Below are positions 1 through 8,506 of a stretch of 64,000 nucleotides of DNA, piece by piece. This DNA comes from Planctomycetota bacterium. Its GTDB lineage: Bacteria > Planctomycetota > UBA1135 > JACQFD01. Numbering within the stretch: position 1 is the first letter of the stretch; each line of letters begins with the position of its first letter. Both the position numbers and the translations under genes were made by a program. The notes beneath the pieces were generated by a model, which made no database searches, was not told where the DNA came from, and saw nothing but the letters and a program-made list of their open reading frames with translations. Location of the stretch: NCBI GenBank assembly GCA_016200225.1, contig JACQFD010000004.1, forward strand, positions 1 through 64,000, in the 5' to 3' direction.

Positions 1-7
1 AATAGAA

Positions 8-38
8 AGAATGTCGGCCGCGACGCGGCCGACATTCT
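8..38. terminator. Perfect 15-bp palindrome, probable terminator
   Basis: A 15-base arm (8-22) and its exact reverse complement (24-38) are separated by one base, so a 12-bp stem with a 7-base loop is the likely fold. The flanks are A-rich on the left and T-rich on the right. It could end a gene that lies outside the left edge, or act in both directions. No T-run of classical length follows. Confidence 0.5.
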
Positions 39-46
39 TACAATTG

Positions 47-92
47 CCTGCGCAACTCGCCGCGACCCAACCCATCGAGCGCACAGCGGGGG
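47..92. repeat. 46-bp dispersed repeat, inverted copy near 32 kb
   Basis: Bases 47-92 are, by eye, an exact reverse complement of bases 31990-32035. No reading frame is conserved between the two places. A degenerate relative of the same core (a ccccagcgcg-cggcgagttg string) occurs at about 31034-31053. The element looks like a non-coding dispersed repeat, not a gene fragment. Confidence 0.75.
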
Positions 93-534
93 GATTATAA
101 ATATTACTGAAAACTGGGTGCTTGTGGCAGGCGGCCGGGATCACTGACGGCGAGGCGGTCGCGCGCAGCGCGGTGTGGCCGCGCTTGCGCGGGCACGCGC
201 GCGCCGCGACGGCCGAGCAGCCGCGCTTTTATTAGTGACCTGTTATCGTTAGTACTGGCGGGCGGCGGGTCCGTGGCGCGAGACAGCGGCGGCGAAGGCG
301 ACGCCCCGTCGCGTCGAGCGTGTGGTTCTCGCTTTCGTGTGGGTCGCGACAGGGCGTGGCCGGAGCATCGCCGCTGCGCCGCGCCGCGGAGCCCGCCGTC
401 CGCTTTGTCCTAGTTGATATCACTCCTGGTCGATAATCATGCTGACTTGCGAGCCAAGGCGAGCGCGCCGCGGAGCCCGCCGTCCGCTACTGCCTAATTT
501 ATTATGATCCAAACAATAATAATCCAATTAGTTA
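93..534. other. Gene-free region at left edge
   Basis: No convincing coding sequence is visible on either strand. The only long open frame (minus, 232-423) encodes an Arg/Thr/Pro-rich string typical of non-coding GC-rich DNA. The stretch is rich in CGCG-type short palindromes and holds the 24-bp direct repeat listed separately. An RNA gene cannot be excluded, but no tRNA or rRNA signature was found. Confidence 0.5.
381..488. repeat. Pair of 24-bp direct repeats
   Basis: The same 24 bases, beginning gcgccgcggagcccgccg, occur at 381-404 and 465-488, 84 bases apart. The intervening sequence is not repeated and there are only two copies, so this is not a CRISPR array. It lies in a gene-free region beside another dispersed repeat. 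Confidence 0.75.
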
Positions 535-1035
535 CTAATCATTCAATCCCTGGCGCAAGGACATTCTTCCTCTTTCATACTCCCGCCGTTCGAACAATCC
601 GACAATCGCGTCATCACCATAAAACGCGTCGACGCGAAGCGATTTTACGCCTCGCGCTTTCAGGATCGACTCGGCTTTTTGTAATATTGTCGATGCGAGT
701 CCGCGGTTGCGCATCGAAGGAATTGTAAAAAGAACGCGAAGCGATGATTCCTCGGTTCCCAATAATGGATCGCGCGATGGAATTGTTAATAATACGGCGC
801 CCTCGCGGTAGCCTGTCGGAGCCGTCGCGCCGCCTGGCGAATCCGGATCCACGCACTCGGCGACGAGCAGCAATGCGGTCGGCTCGGCCGCGGAGCGCAT
901 CAACTCTTCGCGGATCTTGGGTTCCCAAGATGCGTCGGGCGTGTGCTCTGTATAAATTTCGCCCGCAATTTCCGAAATCCACTTCGCGTAGAGCGGCATG
1001 CGATCGGGCGGAACGGTGAGGATGCGTGTTTTCAA
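535..1035 (-). CDS. GNAT-family N-acetyltransferase
   Basis: A 166-residue protein with the GNAT fold signature. A beta strand rich in Leu/Val (about residues 98-104) is followed by an acetyl-CoA-binding loop of the form R-N-R-G-L-A (about 110-115), a long helix, and a C-terminal GLFERREY-like segment. GNAT enzymes move an acetyl group from acetyl-CoA to an amine; the substrate here cannot be told. The length is normal for a single-domain GNAT. The gene is divergent from tig, and the roughly 185-bp gap could hold both promoters. Family membership is well supported; specific function is unknown. Confidence 0.8.
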   Translation of the reverse strand: MKTRILTVPPDRMPLYAKWISEIAGEIYTEHTPDASWEPKIREELMRSAAEPTALLLVAECVDPDSPGGATAPTGYREGAVLLTIPSRDPLLGTEESSLRVLFTIPSMRNRGLASTILQKAESILKARGVKSLRVDAFYGDDAIVGLFERREYERGRMSLRQGLND

Positions 1036-1220
1036 TGGCGTTGCCGTCCGAACTGTAGAGGCCGACGCGCCCGTTCGAAAGGGATTTGCCGTGGCGGCCG
1101 ATCCCTCCGGCTTGACCGAAAGCCTTCAATTTTCGAGAATTCTGGGCTCCCCTTCTCCGGGCGATTCGCGAGACTCGTCTTTCTATAGCGAATCGCGCTT
1201 TGCCCTCTTCCGGTTCTTCC

Positions 1221-2528
1221 ATGCAGATCAACGTCGAGACCATCGATTCCTGCCGCAAGCGCGTCCGCCTTTCGATTCCCGCGGATCGCGTTCGCGGCGC
1301 CATACAAGATGGCTTCCAGCAGGCTTCGTTAAATTTAAAGATTCCGGGTTTTCGTCCGGGACACATTCCGCGTTCGTTTATAGAAAAACGTTACGGCGAC
1401 GCGATCCGCGCGGAAGTTAAAGAACACCTCGTCAACGAAGGTTATCAGCAGGCGCTGAAGGATCATAACATTACTCCCCTCTCGTCGCCGCAGCTCGACT
1501 TCGCGACGGTGCCGCTCGACGAGAAAACGGGAATGTCCGTCGACTTCGAATTCGATGCAAAACCCGAAGTGCATGTGAAGAATTATAAAGCGCTCGAAGT
1601 TACAGTTGAGAAACCGGTCACGACCGACGACGAGGTCGCGAAACAGATCGAGGAGATTCGTAAGATGCGCCGCCGGCCGGAACAAGATAATTCGATCGCG
1701 CTCGACGAGAACGCGTTCGCGGTTGCTAAAATTGCATTTCGAATGGGCGACACGTCCGTGCTCGAGCGCGACAACGTCCGCGTGATGCTCGGCATGGGCC
1801 TCGCCGGCGCCGACGTGAACGAATTTCAAGAAAAACTCAAAGGTAAGAAGCACGGCGAATCGTTCGAAATGGAATTGACATATCCGGCCGATTTCGAAGT
1901 CGCCGACGTGCAAAATAAAAAAGGCGCGGCCAAACTTACCATTGGCGATTTGTTTAAATTAATTCCGCCGACCGACGAGGAGATTCTTAAGGAACTCGAC
2001 ATCGCCGATTTTGATACATTCAAAAAAGACGTCCGCGGCCGCATGGACGAAGCTCGACTCGTGCAGGCGCGGCGCGCCGCCGAGGAAAAATTGATGGAGC
2101 ACGTCGCCGGAGATAACCCGATCGAAATCCCCGAGCGCGTCATCGACGGCCAGGTCGAGCAGCGCCTCGCGCAGCACTTCGCGCAACTGTCGCAGACCGG
2201 CCAGCTTCCGGAGAACGCGGAAGACCTTCGCAAACAGGAGCGCGCCCGCCTTCGCCCTGAAATGGACAAAGGCCTGCGCCGGCTATTCCTGATCGACGCT
2301 CTCGCGCGACAGGAAAAGATCTTCGTGACTGAGGACGACTTCGAGAACGAATTCCGCTCGATCGCCGAGCGCAATCAATCGACGCGGGACGAAGTGATTC
2401 AATATTATCAACAAAACAACCTCATCGGCGCCCTTCGCATCGATCTGCTTGAATCGAAAGTACGCGGATTTCTATTCGAAAACGCAAAGCGCACCGAAAA
2501 GGAAATCGCGGCGCCGGCGCCCGGTTAA
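1221..2528 (+). CDS. tig: Trigger factor (ribosome-associated chaperone and peptidyl-prolyl isomerase)
   Basis: The product is 435 residues with the ATG at 1221; a TTG 21 bases upstream is in frame but adds only a poor extension. Trigger factor binds the ribosome at the tunnel exit and shields nascent chains. The ribosome-binding signature near residue 45 reads G-F-R-P-G-H-I-P, close to the usual GFRxGKxP. It is followed by a degenerate FKBP-type middle domain and a long helical C-terminal arm domain (about residues 250-430). Length matches the E. coli protein (432). The gene heads the classical tig-clpP-clpX order, with clpP 172 bp downstream. Confidence 0.96.
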   Translation: MQINVETIDSCRKRVRLSIPADRVRGAIQDGFQQASLNLKIPGFRPGHIPRSFIEKRYGDAIRAEVKEHLVNEGYQQALKDHNITPLSSPQLDFATVPLDEKTGMSVDFEFDAKPEVHVKNYKALEVTVEKPVTTDDEVAKQIEEIRKMRRRPEQDNSIALDENAFAVAKIAFRMGDTSVLERDNVRVMLGMGLAGADVNEFQEKLKGKKHGESFEMELTYPADFEVADVQNKKGAAKLTIGDLFKLIPPTDEEILKELDIADFDTFKKDVRGRMDEARLVQARRAAEEKLMEHVAGDNPIEIPERVIDGQVEQRLAQHFAQLSQTGQLPENAEDLRKQERARLRPEMDKGLRRLFLIDALARQEKIFVTEDDFENEFRSIAERNQSTRDEVIQYYQQNNLIGALRIDLLESKVRGFLFENAKRTEKEIAAPAPG

Positions 2529-2666
2529 CATGTTCGCGGTCTCGCAATCCGAAAGATTGTTTTTCGGTTGAAGACCCCGTTCCGCCGATTAGGAGTTTTG
2601 CTTCGAGCGGCGCCCTTTCTTCGAGGCGCCCATCCCCCCATTCTGCGCAATATCCACCAACCAACG

Positions 2667-2700
2667 AAAGGAGCCGCGGGACGACCCCCGCGGATTTGCC
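2667..2700 (+). promoter_or_regulatory. clpP ribosome binding site separated from start by a hairpin
   Basis: A strong Shine-Dalgarno (aaaggag, 2667-2673) lies 27 bases before the GTG start of clpP, too far for normal spacing. Between them is a 7-bp hairpin (2674-2680 pairs with 2687-2693, loop 2681-2686). If it folds, only 7 unpaired bases remain between stem and start, which restores normal spacing. No closer Shine-Dalgarno is visible. Confidence 0.55.
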
Positions 2701-3339
2701 GTGACGCGTTTTAACGATTACATCATTCCGTTCGTTATTGAAAAGACGGGCCGCGGCGAGCGGCAATATGATATTTATTCGAGACTGCTCGAGGATCGCA
2801 TCATTTTCCTCGGCACGCCGATCGACGACGCCGTAGCGAACGCGGTGATTGCGCAATTGTTATTTTTACAAAAAGACAACCGCAATCAGGACATCGATAT
2901 ATATATCAATTCGCCCGGCGGATCCGTAACGGCCGGCCTCGCGATTTATGACACGATGCAATTTGTACAATGCGACATTCGCACGTGGTGCATCGGCCAG
3001 TGTGCCTCCATGGGCGCCGTGTTATTGACGGCCGGCACGAAGGGCAAGCGGCACGCGCTCAAACATTCGCGCGTGATGATCCACCAGCCGTGGGGCGGCA
3101 TGCAGGGCACCGCGTCCGATATCGCGATTCAGGCCGAGGAAATATTAAAATTAAAGAAAACGCTCAATGGAATTCTCGCGCTGCACAGCGGCAAATCGAT
3201 CGCGCAGGTCGAAACCGACACGGATCGCGACAAATTTCTTTCCGCCGAGGAAGCCAAGCTCTACGGCCTCGTCGACGAGGTCATCGAAGCCGTTCCCCGC
3301 GGAATTGTAGTTCCGGAAACAGCGGGTAAAACGAACTAA
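2701..3339 (+). CDS. clpP: ATP-dependent Clp protease proteolytic subunit
   Basis: A 212-residue serine peptidase of family S14. It forms the double-heptamer chamber that degrades proteins unfolded by ClpX or ClpA. The catalytic triad is visible: Ser103 in CASMGA, His128 in MIHQPWGG and Asp177 in TDRD. The N-terminal signature [20 protein letters not shown] is intact, which fixes the GTG start at 2701. Length matches the family. The gene follows tig and precedes clpX. A strong terminator lies directly downstream, so clpX probably has its own promoter or depends on read-through. The start is preceded by the unusual structured Shine-Dalgarno spacer. Confidence 0.97.
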   Translation: MTRFNDYIIPFVIEKTGRGERQYDIYSRLLEDRIIFLGTPIDDAVANAVIAQLLFLQKDNRNQDIDIYINSPGGSVTAGLAIYDTMQFVQCDIRTWCIGQCASMGAVLLTAGTKGKRHALKHSRVMIHQPWGGMQGTASDIAIQAEEILKLKKTLNGILALHSGKSIAQVETDTDRDKFLSAEEAKLYGLVDEVIEAVPRGIVVPETAGKTN

Positions 3340-3360
3340 CGGGCGGAAGATTTCGCAATC

Positions 3361-3395
3361 ACGCGCCGGACGTTCGCTTCCGGCGCGTTTTTTTT
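3361..3395 (+). terminator. Rho-independent terminator after clpP
   Basis: A perfect 10-bp GC-rich stem (3361-3370 with 3379-3388) and an 8-base loop are followed by a run of eight T (3388-3395). It lies 22 bases after the clpP stop and separates tig-clpP from clpX. Confidence 0.9.
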
Positions 3396-3438
3396 CCAAA
3401 CTGCTCCATTTCACTCCCGCATTCGCTAAGATAAGGCC

Positions 3439-4947
3439 ATGACGAAAACACCGAGCCGCGGTTCGAAAGGCAGCGTGGAGCGATGTTCGTTTTGTGAGAA
3501 AAGCCGCCTTCACGTTCAGAACCTGATTCAAGGTCCGGGCGGCGTTTATATTTGTAATGAATGCGTCGAGATTTGTAACACGATCCTGACACAACAGCCG
3601 ACGCCGCCGGCCGGGGCGACCACACCAGGCGGCGCGCCCGCGGGCAGGGTCGGCGACGATGCAAAAGCGCCCGCGCCCGGCGAGACGGGAACGATCGACA
3701 TGCTCACGCGGCCGCAGCCGCGCGCCGACCGAAAAGGCGTCGACAAAAAGGAACGGCCGACGCCGCGCGCGGCGCTGAAGCGCCTGCCGCCGCCCGTCGA
3801 AATTAAAAATAAACTCGACGAATATGTAGTATCGCAGGATCGCGCCAAGAAAGTGCTATCCGTCGCCGTTTACAATCATTACAAAAGACTGCTCACGCGC
3901 GGCGAAAACAAGGGCGTCGATCTCGAGAAGAGTAATATTCTGCTCGTCGGCCCCACGGGATCCGGCAAGACGCTGCTCGCGCGCACGCTCGCGAAAATCC
4001 TCGACGTTCCGTTCGCGATCGCCGACGCGACCACGCTCACGGAGGCCGGATACGTTGGCGAAGACGTCGAGAATATACTATTAAAATTGCTGCAAAACGC
4101 GGATTTCGACGTCCGCCGCGCCGAGTGCGGAATCGTTTATATCGACGAAATCGATAAGATTCATCGCACGACGAGCAATGTATCCATTACGCGCGACGTC
4201 TCCGGCGAGGGCGTGCAGCAGGCGCTGCTCAAGATTCTCGAGGGAACGGTCGCGAACGTGCCGCCGCAGGGCGGGCGCAAGCACCCCGAACAGCAATATA
4301 TACAAATCAACACCGAGCATATTTTGTTTATATGCGGCGGAACCTTCGTCGGCGTGGAACAGTATATTGCTCGCCGCACCGGCCGCACGCTGATCGGCTT
4401 CGGCACGGGCTCCAAAGACGGCGCGTCGGGGATCGCCGATCCCAACGATCCGGCGAATCTTAGAGTTTTGCTCGGGCAGCTCGACCCGAAGGATTTGATA
4501 GAATTCGGAATGATACCCGAGTTCGTCGGCCGTCTCCCGGTGATCGCGACGCTGAATCCACTCGCGCGCGAGGACTATATTCGTATATTAACAGAACCGA
4601 AGAACGCCATCATCCGCCAGTTTCAACGATATTTTCAATTGGAGGATGCGGAACTCGCATTCGAAACCGACGCGCTCGAAGCCATTGCGGATATTGCAAT
4701 GAAACGCGAGACGGGCGTCCGTGCGCTGCGCGCGATTCTCGAAGGTCTGCTTCTCGACGCGCAATATGAGCTTCCGTCGCGCGGCGCGGGAAAGCGTTAT
4801 CGAATCACCGGCGATCAAGTGCGCAAGATTGCGGAAATCACGCCCGAGGCGCTGCCAAAACCGGCCCTCGAGAGCGAGCGCGCGGAACCGGCGGGAGAGC
4901 CCGAAATCCGTCCCGGCGGCGGGCGGGTCGAACGCGAGTCGGCGTGA
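3439..4947 (+). CDS. clpX: ATP-dependent Clp protease ATP-binding subunit ClpX
   Basis: A 502-residue AAA+ unfoldase that recognises tagged substrates and feeds them to ClpP. An N-terminal four-cysteine zinc-binding domain (CSFC at 16-19, CNECVEIC at 39-46) is followed by a Pro/Ala-rich linker (about 50-115). The AAA+ core has Walker A GPTGSGKT (171-178), pore loop GYVG (204-207) and Walker B IVYIDEID (232-239). The usual length is about 420; the extra residues are in the linker and a charged C-terminal tail. The ATG at 3439 has no strong Shine-Dalgarno. It ends with TGA, showing that TGA is a normal stop in this genome. Confidence 0.97.
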   Translation: MTKTPSRGSKGSVERCSFCEKSRLHVQNLIQGPGGVYICNECVEICNTILTQQPTPPAGATTPGGAPAGRVGDDAKAPAPGETGTIDMLTRPQPRADRKGVDKKERPTPRAALKRLPPPVEIKNKLDEYVVSQDRAKKVLSVAVYNHYKRLLTRGENKGVDLEKSNILLVGPTGSGKTLLARTLAKILDVPFAIADATTLTEAGYVGEDVENILLKLLQNADFDVRRAECGIVYIDEIDKIHRTTSNVSITRDVSGEGVQQALLKILEGTVANVPPQGGRKHPEQQYIQINTEHILFICGGTFVGVEQYIARRTGRTLIGFGTGSKDGASGIADPNDPANLRVLLGQLDPKDLIEFGMIPEFVGRLPVIATLNPLAREDYIRILTEPKNAIIRQFQRYFQLEDAELAFETDALEAIADIAMKRETGVRALRAILEGLLLDAQYELPSRGAGKRYRITGDQVRKIAEITPEALPKPALESERAEPAGEPEIRPGGGRVERESA

Positions 4948-5062
4948 ACGGCGGGGCTCGACCGCGCATCGGCCGCCGTCCGATAAGGTACAAAGCGGCG
5001 GCGGCGCGCCCCGTACAATCTTAAATTCACAATTCAGATTATATTTATAATTTATAATCACC

Positions 5063-6772
5063 GTGGCGAACATCGATAAAAAACCCGACACGCTCGTGGG
5101 CTGGCTGCGCGAGCGCGCTGCGAAGCAGGGAGACCGGCGCAACGCGCGCTACGTTTTTCAAGACCGCGCGGAGGTAACGCTAACATTTGCCCAATTGGAG
5201 CGGCGCTCGCGACAGTACGCGTCGATGTATCAAAAAGCCGGCGTGAAGAAAGGCGACGTCGTCGCGATTCTCCTCGAGCACTCCGAGGATTTGATGCCTT
5301 CGTTCCACGGCGCGCAGTGGCTCGGCGCGATTCCGGCATTCTTACAATATCCGACGTCGCGACTCAATCTTCAACGGTATATATCGGATTTGTCGTTATT
5401 GTTGGAGCGATCGCGGCCGCGCGCAATTGTCATGTTCGCGAATCTGCGCGACGCGCTCGCGGGCAAACTGCCGCCGGGAGCCGCGCTGCTGACGCCCGAC
5501 GACTTGATCGACAGTGATTTAGGTGACAATGAACTTGCCGGCGATCCGGCTCCGCTCGTTCCCGAAGACGTTTGTTGTATACAATATTCCTCCGGTTCGA
5601 CGGGATTGCAAAAAGGCGCCGCGCTTTCGCATCGCGCCGTCATGAACGAAACGCGCGCCGTCGCTAATTACTTTCATTTCGACGCGAACACGCGTTTTGT
5701 AACATGGCTTCCGTTATATCACGACTGGGGATTGTTCCTCGTCGCGCTCGAGAGCGTGATGCTCGGCTGCGAGTACACGCTGATGGCTCCGCACCATTGG
5801 ATGGGCAAACCCGCGTCGATATTGCATGAAATTACAAAAGACCGCGCCACCTGTTACTGGCTGCCGAATTTTGCATTTAACTATATGGCGCAGCGCGTAA
5901 AGGACGAGGAACTCGCGGGCGTCGATCTCTCCTCGCTGACGGTCGTGTCGAACGGCGCCGAGCCGTGTTTTTACGAAAGCCACGAAATGTTTTTCGATAA
6001 ATTTAAGAATGTCGGCCTCCGCCGCGAATCCCTCGCAATTGTATACGGCATGGCCGAAGTGGTAAACACGGTGCTCGCGATCGGCGGCACGGGCAACGAA
6101 CCGATCGTGGTCGATTGTATTGATCGCAAGATTTTTCAGGAGGAGCTCCGCGCGGTTCCCGTCGCGGCCGATTCTACAAATGTCCAGCGCATGCTCAGCA
6201 CGGGCCGCGCGCTGCCGGGCACGGAATTCCGCCTCGTCGACGATCAGTTCCGCGACGTTCCCGAACGTACGATCGGAGAAGTTGTATTCAAATCCGACGC
6301 CCGCATGCATGGTTATCACGGGAATCAGGATGCTACAAAAACAGCGTTCAACGGCGATTGGTACATCACCGGCGACATGGGCTACCGCGTCGGCGATTTA
6401 TTATATGTCACGGGACGCAAAAAGGATTTGATTATTCTCGGCGGAAATAATATATATCCGCAGGACGTCGAGGAGTTGATCGCGACGCACCCCGCCGTCG
6501 TCGCCGGACGCGTCGCGGCGCTCGGCATCGTCGACGAAAAACTCGGCACGCAGAAACTCATTATCATTTGCGAAACGCGCGGCGACGACGCGGAGACGAA
6601 ACGCGACGTGATGCGTTTCATCCGGCGCGAAGTCCAGTCGCGCCTCGACGCGCACGTGGACCGCGTTTACCTCGCGCCGCAGCGCTGGCTTATTAAGACT
6701 TCGAGCGGCAAAATCGCGCGCAAACCCAACCTCGCGCGGCTGCATGAACTCGAAAATCAGCCGGCCGTTTGA
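5063..6772 (+). CDS. Fatty-acyl-AMP-ligase-type (FAAL-like) adenylate-forming enzyme
   Basis: A 569-residue ANL-superfamily enzyme that activates a carboxylic acid with ATP and would load it on the adjacent carrier protein. Core motif YSSGSTGLQKG is at 175-185. PLYHDWGL (217-224) and GRKKDLIILGGNNIYPQDVE (C-terminal third) are typical of the FAAL branch. The catalytic lysine is in TSSGK (Lys550). Start is GTG at 5063 after an AT-rich leader. ACP follows after 32 bp and an MBOAT after that. This is the order of Dlt-like loading modules, but the enzyme resembles FAAL more than D-alanine ligase DltA. The acid is therefore probably not D-alanine (inference). Confidence 0.85.
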   Translation: MANIDKKPDTLVGWLRERAAKQGDRRNARYVFQDRAEVTLTFAQLERRSRQYASMYQKAGVKKGDVVAILLEHSEDLMPSFHGAQWLGAIPAFLQYPTSRLNLQRYISDLSLLLERSRPRAIVMFANLRDALAGKLPPGAALLTPDDLIDSDLGDNELAGDPAPLVPEDVCCIQYSSGSTGLQKGAALSHRAVMNETRAVANYFHFDANTRFVTWLPLYHDWGLFLVALESVMLGCEYTLMAPHHWMGKPASILHEITKDRATCYWLPNFAFNYMAQRVKDEELAGVDLSSLTVVSNGAEPCFYESHEMFFDKFKNVGLRRESLAIVYGMAEVVNTVLAIGGTGNEPIVVDCIDRKIFQEELRAVPVAADSTNVQRMLSTGRALPGTEFRLVDDQFRDVPERTIGEVVFKSDARMHGYHGNQDATKTAFNGDWYITGDMGYRVGDLLYVTGRKKDLIILGGNNIYPQDVEELIATHPAVVAGRVAALGIVDEKLGTQKLIIICETRGDDAETKRDVMRFIRREVQSRLDAHVDRVYLAPQRWLIKTSSGKIARKPNLARLHELENQPAV

Positions 6773-6804
6773 AATTTTAAATTTAATTATAACGAATCAT
6801 CGAC

Positions 6805-7053
6805 ATGGCCGATCTCGAACCCATCCGGCAGTATTTTTTACAAAAAATCGGCGGCGACCGCTCGCTGCTCCCGGCCGATTCCGCGTCGCTGATCGACGAG
6901 GGCATTCTCGACTCGTTCGGCCTCGCGGAACTCGTCGCTTCGATCGAAAAATCCTACGGCGTCAAGATTCCCGATAAAGATATCAAACTTCCCAATTTTG
7001 ACAGCGTTGACAAAATTGGCAAGTACGTCGATCGCCTGAAAACGAACAAATAA
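6805..7053 (+). CDS. Acyl carrier protein of the acylation cassette
   Basis: An 82-residue acidic four-helix carrier protein. The phosphopantetheine attachment serine is Ser37 in GILDSFGL, followed by the recognition helix AELVASIEKSYGVKIPDKD. Length matches stand-alone carrier proteins, including DltC. It lies between the AMP ligase and the MBOAT with short gaps (32 and 13 bp) and no terminator. It therefore almost certainly carries the acid activated by the ligase and presents it to the MBOAT at the inner face of the membrane. A holo-ACP synthase lies at 36.2 kb but is not linked to this operon. Confidence 0.92.
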   Translation: MADLEPIRQYFLQKIGGDRSLLPADSASLIDEGILDSFGLAELVASIEKSYGVKIPDKDIKLPNFDSVDKIGKYVDRLKTNK

Positions 7054-7066
7054 ACCGCGCGGCGAC

Positions 7067-8284
7067 ATGGACGTACTGAGTCTCAAAGCCGCTGGTTTTC
7101 TGGCGGCGTCCGTCCTGCTTTTGTGTATTCCCGCGCCGCGGACGATCCGGCTCGGATTGTTAGTGATCGCGAATCTTGCATTTCTCGCGCTCCTGCATCC
7201 CCTCGCGCCCGCCGTGTTCGGCGCGGTCACGCTGCTCGCGTATGCGGGCGCGCGCGTCGCCGCAAACGCGAAAGGCGGGACCGCCAAAGCTGCCGTCGGT
7301 ATTTTTAGCATACTGATCGGATCCTTATTATTCGTTCCGAAACTCGGAATTTTTCCCGACGGCGGCGGCCATGGCGCGCCCGGCGCCGGCTTCGCCGCGA
7401 ATTTTGCAAAATCCCCCGCGTATTTCGCGGGTGCGTCGTATTTTACACTTCGCGCGCTGCAATTCATGTTCGACGCGAAACGCGAAGGAAAAGTACATTT
7501 TAACATCCTCGAAACACTCGCGTGGAACGGTTTTTTTCCGACGCTGCTCGCGGGACCGATCGAGCGATCGCAACATTTCACCGAGAGTCTCGACACGCTC
7601 GGCAAACCGTGCGCGGGCGATCTGATCGACGGCGCGTGGAGAATTTACATCGGTTTATTAAAGAAAGTCGTGCTCTCGCAGATTTTCTTTACATGGGCGC
7701 AGCCGCTCGTCGAATTCGAACACGGCGTCCGCCCGACGCATCTGGAAGCGTGGACATCGTTATATTCCTTCGGACTTTACTTTTATTTCGATTTTTCCGG
7801 ATACAGCGATCTCGCGATCGGGGCCGCGCGGTTCTGCGGCATCCGGCTCGCGGAGAATTTTGACAATCCGTATCTGCGACCTAACATTTCCGAATTCTGG
7901 CGCACGTGGCACATTTCATTATCATCGTGGATCCGCGATTATGTATTTTTACCGATGTGCGGCAAATCGTCGAGCCGCTGGCGACCCCACGCCGCGTCCG
8001 TGGGCTCGATGGTCCTCTGCGGCCTGTGGCACGGCCCAACGTTCGGCTGGGCGCTCTGGGGCGTTTTCCACGGCGTCGCGCTCTCCATTCATCAACAATG
8101 GACAGCGTGGCTTCGTAAACATTTCCGCTGGAAACAAAAACTAACCAAATCGAAAATCGCCCGCGCCATCGCGATGATCATTACATTTCATTTCCTCGCC
8201 ATCGCCTGGACCTGGACGGCGTACGCCACGACGGGCGTCGGCACGACATGGCGGTTTTTGTTGATATTGTTCGGTATTCGTTAA
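7067..8284 (+). CDS. MBOAT-family membrane O-acyltransferase (DltB/AlgI type)
   Basis: A 405-residue polytopic membrane protein, close to the length of DltB. Conserved MBOAT elements are ERSQHF (166-171), FYFDFSGYSDLAIG (239-252), NISEFWRTWHISLSSW (273-288, His282) and the catalytic-site GLWHG (His322). These enzymes move an acyl group from an intracellular carrier thioester to an acceptor outside. The C-terminus (ILFGIR) carries no F-x-Y-x-x-F shuttle motif, so this MBOAT should need a separate shuttle peptide. One is encoded at 10707-10829. It is the last gene of the plus-strand block. Confidence 0.92.
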   Translation: MDVLSLKAAGFLAASVLLLCIPAPRTIRLGLLVIANLAFLALLHPLAPAVFGAVTLLAYAGARVAANAKGGTAKAAVGIFSILIGSLLFVPKLGIFPDGGGHGAPGAGFAANFAKSPAYFAGASYFTLRALQFMFDAKREGKVHFNILETLAWNGFFPTLLAGPIERSQHFTESLDTLGKPCAGDLIDGAWRIYIGLLKKVVLSQIFFTWAQPLVEFEHGVRPTHLEAWTSLYSFGLYFYFDFSGYSDLAIGAARFCGIRLAENFDNPYLRPNISEFWRTWHISLSSWIRDYVFLPMCGKSSSRWRPHAASVGSMVLCGLWHGPTFGWALWGVFHGVALSIHQQWTAWLRKHFRWKQKLTKSKIARAIAMIITFHFLAIAWTWTAYATTGVGTTWRFLLILFGIR

Positions 8285-8380
8285 CTACGCATTGATTCTT
8301 CAGGAATCCTGTTCGACGTCGATCCACCGGCCGCCGCGAAAACCGGCGGTGCGGCAATGAGTCGCATCAACTCTAAATTT

Positions 8381-8470
8381 GTCTCCGTCTTCTCCGCGTG
8401 AGAATTCCGGTCCGAGTTTAGAGCCAGAATTTCACGCGGAGACGCGGAGGGCGGAGAGAACGCGGAGGGC
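8381..8470. repeat. Inverted element of the ttcacgcggagacgcggag family
   Basis: A right arm at about 8430-8470 begins ttcacgcggagacgcggag. A left arm at about 8381-8404 is its imperfect reverse complement (gtctccgtcttctccgcgtg). Related arms occur at 31099-31130, 31161-31200 and 31805-31824. It sits between two convergent genes. It is a dispersed palindromic repeat, and no transposase is present. Confidence 0.7.
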
Positions 8471-8506
8471 CGGAACCGAATCCATTTATTACAGCGTGAA
8501 ATTCCG

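Noticed and set aside
232..423. Possible small gene on the minus strand
   Set aside because: The composition is that of random GC-rich DNA (Arg, Thr, Pro), with no hydrophobic core, ribosome site or neighbour support.
381..488. CRISPR array
   Set aside because: Only two repeat copies, an 84-base distance with 60 bases of spacer, and no cas genes.
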